Below, in pieces: positions 17,098-25,032 of a stretch of DNA of 64,000 nucleotides (within the stretch, counting starts at the first letter, position 1; the number at the start of each line of letters is the position of its first letter). The notes below the pieces were generated by a model. It was not told the origin of the DNA and did not search any database. It worked only from the letters and a program-made list of their open reading frames with translations. A program made the translations under genes and the position numbers. The stretch comes from JBCCCJ01 sp039029315 (lineage in GTDB: Bacteria; Bacteroidota; Bacteroidia; J057): positions 1-64,000 of the forward strand of contig JBCCGK010000056.1 of NCBI GenBank assembly GCA_039029315.1, read 5' to 3'.

Positions 17098-17206
17098 GCA
17101 GATTGCATCTGCTGTGTGGAGAAATTCCCGAGCTTTGTAAGCTCTCCGAACACAGTAAGTTGCAAACTTTGGCGATTTGTGTAGGCGGGAGGTGCAAATT
17201 CCCGCC
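17098..17206. repeat. Array of four short hairpins in a 412-base gap
   Basis: Four consecutive palindromes: GCAGAT-TGC-ATCTGC (17098-17112), GAGCTT-TGT-AAGCTC (17130-17144), AAGTT-GCA-AACTT (17157-17169) and GGCGGGA...TCCCGCC (17184-17206), the first three with 3-base loops. The gap 16928-17339 has no gene; its distal end carries a CCCTCTCACTCTCCCTCCCG stretch resembling part of family D. Confidence 0.7.
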
Positions 17207-17339
17207 AGCGATTCAGAGATTTGGTGAGACATAGAAATCTGATAATCAATAACTTGAATGTAATTTTCCTCCCTCTCACTCTCCCTCCCGAGGGAGACAG
17301 GCCGCCCACAGCCCTTGTCATTGACAATAAATAACATTC

Positions 17340-18242
17340 TTATCTAAACAACCGATTCCTCGCCTTGCTTAATCTTAACTGTTTTAGCTTTTTACCCATA
17401 GACAAGACAGCCTTATTTGTTTCCCAATCTTTGTGGATATGCGAATCAGCTTGCTTGGTGAGATGATTCTCAATTTCTGGTCGGATCTGCTCAAAACTCC
17501 GATCCGCAGTAGCCAATAACAGAATCGTCTCCTGAGCAGATGGGGGCAGGCTGAACAAGTTTTTCAAGGTGTAGATATTCAACAACAGCTGATCTCTCAA
17601 CTGCGCGTCCCATTGATGATCGAAAGCTTGACGCAACAACATGGCCTGACAGGCAATTCCCACACAAATGTCTTCCAGCGTTCGGAATGGTCTGGTATAA
17701 TCACTGAAACCATCTCCCTCCAGGATTTGACTTTCTTCAATTTTGGCATCAGTTAATGTGAGTTTGCCGTGCTTAATCTCACGCAGGAGCGGAAAGTCAA
17801 CATTCGAGATCTCGATATTGCTCGCATTGCTTGGCATATGAACCATTTTCAGTAAGGGTCTCCCATTCACGCTTTCTTCAGTTTTGCACAACACAAAGAG
17901 GTGTTCTGCCTCAGAGCCTGCTGTGACATAGGTTTTTAGGCCCGAAATCCTATGATCGATCAAGCTCGTTTCCATAGAACTGGGATGATTCCCATTTGCT
18001 TCGCTGATACACAAGGCCTTCAATCGATCAGGAGCAATTCCTGGGAACATTCGTTCCAAAGCCGCCTGATATCCGCATAAAAAGGTAAAGCTGAACTGTT
18101 GGGACATGAACCCACCGATGATCGCTTTGTCGATGGTCTCTTGGTCTTTGGTGAACTCCTGGTAATGAGAAAACCACTCTTTTGCCGAGCTGAATAGTTG
18201 TAAGGGAGTCTCTTTGCTGATGTGAAGGAGTTGTTCAATCAT
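17340..18242 (-). CDS. Acyl-CoA dehydrogenase-like protein, short
   Basis: 300 residues. The middle part resembles acyl-CoA dehydrogenases: LCISEANGNHPSSMETSLIDHRISGLKTYVTAGSEAEHLFVLCKT corresponds to the middle beta domain (substrate and flavin edge), followed by FPLLREIKHGKLTLTDAKI and helices. Typical members have 380 or more residues; the N-terminal helical part is short and the usual C-terminal catalytic-base region is not evident. It may be a degenerate or specialised subunit. It is downstream of the GMC oxidoreductase gene on the same strand, separated by a family B element. Confidence 0.7.
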   Translation of the reverse strand: MIEQLLHISKETPLQLFSSAKEWFSHYQEFTKDQETIDKAIIGGFMSQQFSFTFLCGYQAALERMFPGIAPDRLKALCISEANGNHPSSMETSLIDHRISGLKTYVTAGSEAEHLFVLCKTEESVNGRPLLKMVHMPSNASNIEISNVDFPLLREIKHGKLTLTDAKIEESQILEGDGFSDYTRPFRTLEDICVGIACQAMLLRQAFDHQWDAQLRDQLLLNIYTLKNLFSLPPSAQETILLLATADRSFEQIRPEIENHLTKQADSHIHKDWETNKAVLSMGKKLKQLRLSKARNRLFR

Positions 18243-18267
18243 CTATAAATAGATTAAATGCCAGTAG

Positions 18268-18404
18268 TAAGTGGGTGGACAATATTAGGTTTGATTTTGG
18301 GTATAAGGGAAATAGGGGATATACTGGCTTGATGGGTAAGAGTTCTCACTTATTTCCCCTATGCCCATTATATCCCTCACAAATAATTATGTTCCCTTAC
18401 TTAG
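18268..18404. repeat. Family B element, copy 1
   Basis: About 137 bases, starting TAAGTGGGTGGACAATATTA and ending CCCTTACTTAG. It matches 54655-54788 and, in inverse, 62202-62340 (shared core GATTTTGGGTATAA and GGATATACTGGC). Its terminal TTACTTAG contains the stop codon of the GMC oxidoreductase gene (TAA at 18397-18399 on the minus strand). Confidence 0.88.
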
Positions 18405-20055
18405 CGGCTACTCCCTCTTTTTGATTCTCCCTCCTCAATGTTGTACCCAGGATCATATCCGCAGCTTTCTCCGCAATCATATAAGTAGGTGCATTGGTAT
18501 TTCCAGCCACAATCTTCGGCATGATGGAGGCATCAACCACACGCAAATTGTCAATACCATGTACGCTAAGCTCAGAGTCTACTACTGCCATCTCATCCTG
18601 TCCCATTTTGCAAGTCCCCACGGGATGATATACCGTTTCGCAAGCATGTTTGATATGGCGGGCGATGGCTTCATCTGAACTCCAGTCCAATGGGGCAATG
18701 ATCTCCTTGATCAATGGTTTTAGCTTAGATTGATTCATCACATCCAATGCGACTTTTCCCCCCCGAACCAGTTGATTCAAATCTTCCTTTTTTTCCAGGA
18801 AATTGGGCTGAACGACCGGTGCTTCAAAGGGATCATTGCTTCTTAGACCTACATAGCCTCTGCTCTCTGGATAGAGGAGAGTCGGCATAATGGTGAATCC
18901 ATCATGCGTCGGAAAGGTGGCAAGATCATAGAGATCCGTATCATATCCCTTGCCAATGTGCATAGGGGTAAAATGGAATTGGAAGTTTGCCGGATTTCCC
19001 TGATTGTAGATGTCAAAGAAAGCCACAGCTTCCAAAGGCCCAATGGCAAACGGTCCTGTTTTTCTGACAAAATAATTAAAGGCAGCACCCAGTTGGCTCA
19101 GGGTTGGGATATAATGATTCAGCCCTTTTTGAAGATGGGTAGTCGCAGCGACACTGTAGAATAAATGATCTTGTAAATTTTTCCCTACCCCCTTCAATTC
19201 ATGCACACAAGCAATGTTCTGTTTGTCCAATTCTTCTGCATCTCCAATTCCTGATAACATCAAGATTTGTGGGGACTTGAAGGTACCAGCCGAAAGAATG
19301 ATTTCTTTCTCTGCATAGATGCTGTGTTTTTGCTTGCGCTTGTCCAGGTACTCCACCCCGACAGCTTTATTTTTTTTAACAATAATCTTGCTAACATGTG
19401 CCCTGGTAATGGCTTCCAGATTGGGACGTTTGAGTGCAGGTTTCAGGAAAGCCACGGCAGCACTATGTCTCTTGGTCTGTTTGATTGTGAACTGAAAATA
19501 ATTGGTACCTGTTTGTGTCTGTCCATTATAATCAGCATTAAAGGGGATGCCGACCTGTTGACAAGCATCGATAAAGGGTTGGCTAAATGGAGATTTCCAG
19601 CCCCTGGGAAAGCCTACATTGATTTCTCCATCTTTGCCGTGATATCCCTCATCAACCTGATCGTAATTCTCATTGCTTTCAGATCGTATAAAGTAAGGCA
19701 GGATGCTGTCATACTCCCAGCCTTCATTGCCTAAGGCTGCCCAACCATCGTAGTCTGCCCGATTCCCTCTCACATAAGCCATTGCATTGGTGGAACTGCA
19801 TCCGCCCAGGGTCTTCCCTCTGGGTAAGTAGAAGGAGCGATTCAGCACATGTTCTTGAGGCTCTGTCCAAAAACTCCAATCTACTGCGCTTTTATGAAGC
19901 TTACTATACGCACCCGGAATATGGATATTCATGTCCTTATCCGGGCCACCTGCTTCCAATACAAGGACTCGATTGGTTGGATTCTCAGACAAGCGATTGG
20001 CGAGGACACAGCCTGCGGAACCTGCGCCTATGATGATGTAGTCAACTTTTTTCAT
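18397..20055 (-). CDS. GMC family oxidoreductase (choline dehydrogenase-like)
   Basis: 552 residues, close to the 556 residues of E. coli BetA. The FAD Rossmann motif is YIIIGAGSAGCVLANRL with VLVLEAGG; GMC signature 1 is PRGKTLGGCSSTNAMAYVRG, and signature 2 falls in LSAGTFKSPQILMLSGIG. The catalytic His-Asn pair is in YHPVGTCKMG and NTNAPTYMIAEKAAD. It oxidises an alcohol (choline, a polyol or a medium-chain alcohol), which cannot be told from sequence. It stands upstream of the acyl-CoA dehydrogenase-like gene, hinting at an alcohol-degradation route. The stop codon lies in the terminus of element B. Confidence 0.93.
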   Translation of the reverse strand: MKKVDYIIIGAGSAGCVLANRLSENPTNRVLVLEAGGPDKDMNIHIPGAYSKLHKSAVDWSFWTEPQEHVLNRSFYLPRGKTLGGCSSTNAMAYVRGNRADYDGWAALGNEGWEYDSILPYFIRSESNENYDQVDEGYHGKDGEINVGFPRGWKSPFSQPFIDACQQVGIPFNADYNGQTQTGTNYFQFTIKQTKRHSAAVAFLKPALKRPNLEAITRAHVSKIIVKKNKAVGVEYLDKRKQKHSIYAEKEIILSAGTFKSPQILMLSGIGDAEELDKQNIACVHELKGVGKNLQDHLFYSVAATTHLQKGLNHYIPTLSQLGAAFNYFVRKTGPFAIGPLEAVAFFDIYNQGNPANFQFHFTPMHIGKGYDTDLYDLATFPTHDGFTIMPTLLYPESRGYVGLRSNDPFEAPVVQPNFLEKKEDLNQLVRGGKVALDVMNQSKLKPLIKEIIAPLDWSSDEAIARHIKHACETVYHPVGTCKMGQDEMAVVDSELSVHGIDNLRVVDASIMPKIVAGNTNAPTYMIAEKAADMILGTTLRRENQKEGVAAK

Positions 20056-20094
20056 AGTAGTCGGTTTAAGCGATCCTAAAGATACTAAGTTTGA

Positions 20095-20401
20095 CTTTGT
20101 CCATTTTTATAGGAGAAAAATCCTCCCATATGCTCTGGAAACCGTCTTTTTGAATGAATGAACTTCGCTGTTTTTGGGTGATGTTGATTAATTCTCATTG
20201 AAAATTTATTCACAACCGTACATTTTTTATTTTCCTTTGTTTTTAGATTTCTTTGCAACTTTTTGCCGGCAAAAAGTTGCGTAAAAACCGCCAATCGGAT
20301 GGTCTGGTGCGCTGCCGAATTTTGGGGGCCAGCTCGCCTAAACTTGTAATAGTGTATGGTAAAGAAATTTGAATTCCCATTTTGGCCAAAGTCAAACTTA
20401 G
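20095..20401. repeat. Family E element, copy 2 (complete)
   Basis: 307 bp with terminal inverted repeats CTAAGTTTGACTTTG and CAAAGTCAAACTTAG. Near the centre, 20255-20280 is a perfect 26-base palindrome (half site GCAACTTTTTGCC). It holds the empty target site of element C at 20201-20208. No coding capacity. It explains most of the gap between the GMC gene and the kinase gene. Confidence 0.85.
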
Positions 20402-20565
20402 CTCGTAGGTCAGACACTTCACTTCTATCAGGAATTCTTACGCGAATTCAAGAAATGCTAACACACTTTCAAAAACTGATTCCTGCTGGAAGGTATTATC
20501 CCTATTTTGTGGGGTATGAATGGGGAATGGAATGAACTCCCCTGGCACATGCACTAATTGCTGTT

Positions 20566-23500
20566 ATGAAGTATTTGATTGGATTATTTTTCCTGTTTGG
20601 GTCATGGATGGAGATTCATGCTCAGCTGGTTACACCTGTGTTTCGGAATTATACTACTGCGGATGGATTACCATCTAATACTATCACGTCTTTATATGAA
20701 GATAGCGATGGATATTTATTAATTGCTAGTACAAAGGGTTTGGTAAAATACGATGGAAATGAGTTCCAGCAACTTACAGAGTACTGGAAAGTGATGTATG
20801 ATTTATTTGAATCACCTCATGGAGAAATCTGGTTTAATGGAGGTCCAATTTTCTCGTATTTTAGAGATGGGAATATGGTACAATTCCCTCTTGCCAAGAA
20901 GGTCCGTCAGCATGCGCAAGGAAGTTTGATTCAAACCCCCTTTTTTGACTCCCAGGGATCTGTTTGGTTTTCTATTGGGAATCTTGATATCGCTAAGGAT
21001 CCATATAATCGTCTCAAAACAGTCTTCCAAATGACGGAAGATAGTCTATATTCGCACGATCTATCCCAGGATCCGGATGCCCATCGCTTGGGGATCTGTT
21101 ATTGGAAATTGATTGAGGGTCGACCCATATATACGGGCCGTTATAGAAGGCAGCCCATTTTTCCTGAGCAGAAAAAAATACAAGGGCCGTTTCCTTTCGA
21201 GCCAGATACGTTCAAACGCTATATCAACAAGATGATTCGGCTCAAAGATGGCTCATATCTTGCCTCAGCGTCGAATGACTTGATTCATTTTGATGATTCT
21301 CTGGTTCACTTTTACGGAGAACATTTTCTCCCTCGTAATAGCCAGATTGTTGATTTGTATGAGGATCGTAATGGTTCCATATGGATATCAACCTATAATG
21401 GGGTTTTTCGAGTAGACAATCAACAGTTTCACGAGATTGATTCATATCAACACTATTTCGAAGGTCAGCTAATTACAAAAAGCATTCAGACCCGTGATGG
21501 AAGTTATTGGTTTAGTACGGGTGATGACGGATTGTACCAATTGCCTTCACTGGATACTCGTTGGCTTAGATGGCCAGAGGACGAAAAAAAGACGAACATT
21601 CATAAGTTCTTCATTTGGAGAGATTCTATGTGGCTTTTTGCAAATGATGGGTATTTCTATGTGGCAGACACTACTTATCGAACAACAAAATTGCCGATTC
21701 CATATCATTCTACTGCTCCTGTTTCCTTTATTTTAATCAAAGATCAGCTTCTCACTTCTACGCGCTGGCTTTCCACTCTGAATGAAGCTAAGTATTTGCC
21801 CCAATTCATAGGAGAAGGATATGAAAAAAATGACAAAATCTCTTTCTCATTGATAAGGGCTACCGGAACAGATACTGTTTGGGCTGTGAATAATGCTGGT
21901 GGGATTGTGGCAATCAATATGGCTGAAAGAAGGATTGTTTATAATTCTCGCGATCAGGGGTTTAAGAAAAAAATCAATAATGTAGCCATTGGCCCTGATG
22001 GTGCCGTTGGGATTCTTGCTTATTTTGATTTATGGCTTTTTGAAGATTCTGTTTTTTTTCAACCATTTGATAGATATAAAGGTCTGGAAACCATAGATAA
22101 GACCTGGGATTTTACATGCATAAAACTCCTGAAGGAAAACAAGATTCTTTTGCATTCCCCAGACTCAGGAGCAGTTATTCTGCTGCCAGATACAATGCAA
22201 GTCTTAAGAGCTGGTGAGATATTTCACAATTTTAGAGGTTCTTGTTTCAGTTTGGAAGGGGATAGTGCCTTTTGGATCAACAGTCAACGTTCTTTTATTC
22301 GGTTTGCGTGGAATCCACACACACATTTATTCGAGCAGTCTGGTTTCTTCAATCCTGGTTTTTCCCTTCCTCATGATGCTGAATTCGTAAATGCGTTTTT
22401 TCACAGAGGGAGAATCTGGGTAAAGACAAATAAAGGAGTCGTTAGTTTCAAACCACAAAACGCTCTTAAGAAACAAACTCATTATCCTCCTGTCCATATC
22501 ACCCATCTTGAAGCCAATGGAGTTCTGTATTCCTCAGATAGTACGATCCAACTTCGTCATTTTGAAAATCGAGTTATTTTAAGCTATGGAATCATTGCCT
22601 ACAACAATCATGATCGTATCCAAAGTCGTTACCGACTCATAGGCACAGATGAACCCTGGCAATACACCACCGACCCTCGCATTCGCTATACCAATCTTGA
22701 TCCTGGTGAATATGTTTTTGAGATCGAAAGCAGCAATGGACAAGGGAAGTTCAGAAATCAGCCCCAGCGATTGGCCTTTGAAATCAAGCCCCATTTTTCA
22801 CAGACGATTTGGTTCCGATTTGCTGTTACCGCTTTTGTTTTCCTATTGCTCTATGGGGCCTTTCGCTATGCTACCCAGCATAACAATCTCCGTCGACTGA
22901 TTTCAGAGTTGAGGTATCAGGCATTGATCAGTCAAATGAACCCGCACTTCATCTTCAATGCCTTGAACTCCATTTCCTATCTCGTAAGAAATCAGGAAAA
23001 TGATCGTGCCAATCTGTATTTAGGTCAATTTGGGGGCTTGCTGAGGGGAGTTCTGGAACATGCAGAACAGCCCTTTGTTACTTTGGCAGAGGAGGTAGAT
23101 CAGATCCAGCAATATGCCCCATTGGAGGAGTTGCAATTCAATGGGGATCTGGAAGTTGACGTAGAAGTGGACCCGGACCTTCTGGGCTATGATTTATACC
23201 TGCCCCCTATGCTTCTGCAACCATGTGTCGAAAACGCTGTGAAGCATGGGATCGCCCCGAGGGGAGAAGGAGAAATCCTGATTCACCTCATGGATGTGGA
23301 TGATCGCATTTTGATTGCAATCCGGGATGATGGCATTGGGAGAGAGGCAGCAAAAGCCATCCGAAAAAAATATATTAGCAAGAAGAGACGATCAATTGGT
23401 GTTGACAATATCCGGGAAAGGATTCATACACTCAATCGTCTCTACAAACTGGATATCCAAATGTGGACCAATGACCTGTATGAAAGGGAACGTCCAACAG

Positions 23501-23574
23501 GCACACAAGTCGAGTTTTCTTTCCCCAAATTGTTTCACATTCCACAGATTAGCCTACGAAGAGGTCAATTCTAA
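20566..23574 (+). CDS. LytS-type sensor histidine kinase with regulator propellers
   Basis: 1002 residues. Signal peptide (1-20), then two-component-regulator propeller repeats across about 25-640 (NYTTADGLPSNTITSLYEDSDG is a classic opening), a Y_Y_Y domain at about 675-740 (RYRLIGTDEPWQYTT, YTNLDPGEYVFEIES), one membrane segment at about 745-766, and a cytoplasmic His_kinase/HATPase unit with N792-P793-H794 (QMNPHFIFNALNS) and PPMLLQPCVENAVKHG. The propeller and Y_Y_Y form the periplasmic sensor. The LytTR regulator gene follows 31 bases later. Glycan sensing is typical of Bacteroidota hybrid systems, but no polysaccharide locus is adjacent. Confidence 0.93.
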   Translation: MKYLIGLFFLFGSWMEIHAQLVTPVFRNYTTADGLPSNTITSLYEDSDGYLLIASTKGLVKYDGNEFQQLTEYWKVMYDLFESPHGEIWFNGGPIFSYFRDGNMVQFPLAKKVRQHAQGSLIQTPFFDSQGSVWFSIGNLDIAKDPYNRLKTVFQMTEDSLYSHDLSQDPDAHRLGICYWKLIEGRPIYTGRYRRQPIFPEQKKIQGPFPFEPDTFKRYINKMIRLKDGSYLASASNDLIHFDDSLVHFYGEHFLPRNSQIVDLYEDRNGSIWISTYNGVFRVDNQQFHEIDSYQHYFEGQLITKSIQTRDGSYWFSTGDDGLYQLPSLDTRWLRWPEDEKKTNIHKFFIWRDSMWLFANDGYFYVADTTYRTTKLPIPYHSTAPVSFILIKDQLLTSTRWLSTLNEAKYLPQFIGEGYEKNDKISFSLIRATGTDTVWAVNNAGGIVAINMAERRIVYNSRDQGFKKKINNVAIGPDGAVGILAYFDLWLFEDSVFFQPFDRYKGLETIDKTWDFTCIKLLKENKILLHSPDSGAVILLPDTMQVLRAGEIFHNFRGSCFSLEGDSAFWINSQRSFIRFAWNPHTHLFEQSGFFNPGFSLPHDAEFVNAFFHRGRIWVKTNKGVVSFKPQNALKKQTHYPPVHITHLEANGVLYSSDSTIQLRHFENRVILSYGIIAYNNHDRIQSRYRLIGTDEPWQYTTDPRIRYTNLDPGEYVFEIESSNGQGKFRNQPQRLAFEIKPHFSQTIWFRFAVTAFVFLLLYGAFRYATQHNNLRRLISELRYQALISQMNPHFIFNALNSISYLVRNQENDRANLYLGQFGGLLRGVLEHAEQPFVTLAEEVDQIQQYAPLEELQFNGDLEVDVEVDPDLLGYDLYLPPMLLQPCVENAVKHGIAPRGEGEILIHLMDVDDRILIAIRDDGIGREAAKAIRKKYISKKRRSIGVDNIRERIHTLNRLYKLDIQMWTNDLYERERPTGTQVEFSFPKLFHIPQISLRRGQF

Positions 23575-23605
23575 CATCAACAAAAGCTTCTCATACGATA
23601 GATTT

Positions 23606-24352
23606 ATGATTATAGCCATCATCGATGATAACAGGATGAATATCCAATTGCTGGAGAGTATGTTGAGAACACTCTCCCTCCCTGAGCTAGAGATTTATCA
23701 TGCTCAGGACGTTTCAGGAGGCATTCAGCTACTCAATACGAAGCAGCCAGACCTGGTATTGCTTGATATTGAGTTGGGAGATGGCTACGGCTTTGATATC
23801 CTGGATGGGAGTGAATACAAAGGTTATGGCCTCATCATTGTCTCAGCCTATCCTCAGTTTGCCCTCCAATCCTATGAGTATCATCCTGTACATTATCTGC
23901 TCAAGCCAGTGAAAGAAGCTGATCTCGTGAGTGGAATTGAGCGTTTTTTGCATCTTAGGGGAGAGAACACTTCTCTGTCTCAAGCTACTTCTTTTGATTT
24001 TCCCCGCAGAAGAAAGAAAAAGCGCATCAGCCTTCCTGAGAATGGACGATTGTACTTCGTCGATTTGGCTGAGATTGTGTATTTTGAGTCCAGCAATGTC
24101 TATACGATTGTTCATTTGGCAGAAGGCAAATCCGTAGTAGTCAGCAAAACACTGGGTAGCTATGAACAAATGCTGCCTGCCAGTTCCTTCCATCGCATTC
24201 ATGACAGATACATCATCAATCTTGAGTTCATTAGCTCTTATACCCGAGGACGAGGCGGATCAGTAGAGTTAAGCAACGGACAGGTTCTGGATGTATCCAC
24301 CCGCCGTAAACAGACCTTTCTCACCAAATTGCAAGGACAACATTTGGGCTGA
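23606..24352 (+). CDS. LytTR family response regulator
   Basis: 248 residues from ATG at 23606 (the frame is open further upstream, but MIIAIIDDN is the conserved start of a receiver). Receiver domain at 1-115 with phospho-acceptor D54 (LVLLDIELGDGYGFD) and K in YLLKPV; LytTR DNA-binding domain at about 140-245 (LPENGRLYFVDLAEIVYFESS ... FHRIHDRYIINLEFIS). It is the cognate partner of the kinase upstream, from which it is separated by 31 bases. Targets are unknown. Confidence 0.93.
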   Translation: MIIAIIDDNRMNIQLLESMLRTLSLPELEIYHAQDVSGGIQLLNTKQPDLVLLDIELGDGYGFDILDGSEYKGYGLIIVSAYPQFALQSYEYHPVHYLLKPVKEADLVSGIERFLHLRGENTSLSQATSFDFPRRRKKKRISLPENGRLYFVDLAEIVYFESSNVYTIVHLAEGKSVVVSKTLGSYEQMLPASSFHRIHDRYIINLEFISSYTRGRGGSVELSNGQVLDVSTRRKQTFLTKLQGQHLG

Positions 24353-24491
24353 AATTCACCTCCCATCATCTTTTTTAGGAAGGAGATAACAAACCCGAAA
24401 GCCTCCCAATCACAGGAGATTCAACTCCAAGGATGTATTGGCCAAAGAGAGGGTGATTCCTCCAGGCTTTTGAGGCTGGGGAAAAAGCGCC

Positions 24492-24710
24492 GGTAGTGGT
24501 TCAACTGTAATGCTAATCTTCCGACAGAATATATGTAGAGATGATCGGCAGACCATCTCTCGCTTGCCTATCGTAGATAGAAAGGCATCCGCTTCGATAA
24601 CATTCCACATAGCCATGGTCTGCCGATCATAGCAATGGTCTGCCGATCATAGCCATGGTCTGCCGATCATTGCTTCATGCCGATGACAGCCTTATATGTA
24701 TTGCACTACC
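24492..24710. mobile_element. Family C element, copy 2 (expanded)
   Basis: 219 bp, inverted relative to copy 1: begins GGTAGTGGTTCAACTG and ends TTGCACTACC. Flanks AAAGCGCC (24484-24491) and AAAGCGGC (24711-24718) match at 7 of 8 positions, the same 8-bp duplication size as copy 1. It is 40 bases longer than copy 1, accounted for by two extra 20-base units. Confidence 0.85.
24611..24670. repeat. Three tandem 20-base units inside element C copy 2
   Basis: AGCCATGGTCTGCCGATCAT occurs at 24611, 24631 (one base changed) and 24651. Copy 1 of the element has one such unit. GATCGGCAGACCAT nearby in inverse orientation would pair with any of them. The spacing has no unique spacers, so this is not a CRISPR. 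Confidence 0.85.
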
Positions 24711-24969
24711 AAAGCGGCATACCCTTTAGGAAGAGTCAACTTATCCCTCTCACAAAGCTCGGTGGTGGAGTCTACACACCCAACCACATGAACCTCTAAG
24801 GAATTCCCATCCTGCCACATCTTCTACTCCTTCCCTCACATTCTCTAAGCTTCCTGACACACCTTCTAAAACCGACTACCAAGAGACTAAATAGACGCCT
24901 ACATTTGAAGTAATACAATTCTGCACGCCATTGAAAACACAATGATATTGCTTCATCACAACCATTAAT

Positions 24970-25006
24970 CAATAGCAGCTCAACCTTTGGGTTTGGGCTG
25001 CTATTG
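24970..25006 (+). promoter_or_regulatory. Leader hairpin upstream of the RHS toxin gene
   Basis: CAATAGCAGC (24970-24979) pairs perfectly with GCTGCTATTG (24997-25006), with an inner CAACC/GGTTTG helix. It ends 26 bases before the ATG at 25033, so it is either in the mRNA leader or overlaps the promoter. Only TCGTTTATC follows, weak for a terminator. The rest of 24711-24969 shows no gene or repeat. Confidence 0.5.
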
Positions 25007-25032
25007 TCGTTTATCACATTAATCTTACAATC

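Noticed and set aside
24611..24670. CRISPR-like tandem units
   Set aside because: Units are contiguous with no spacers between them, lie inside a mobile element, and no cas genes are nearby.
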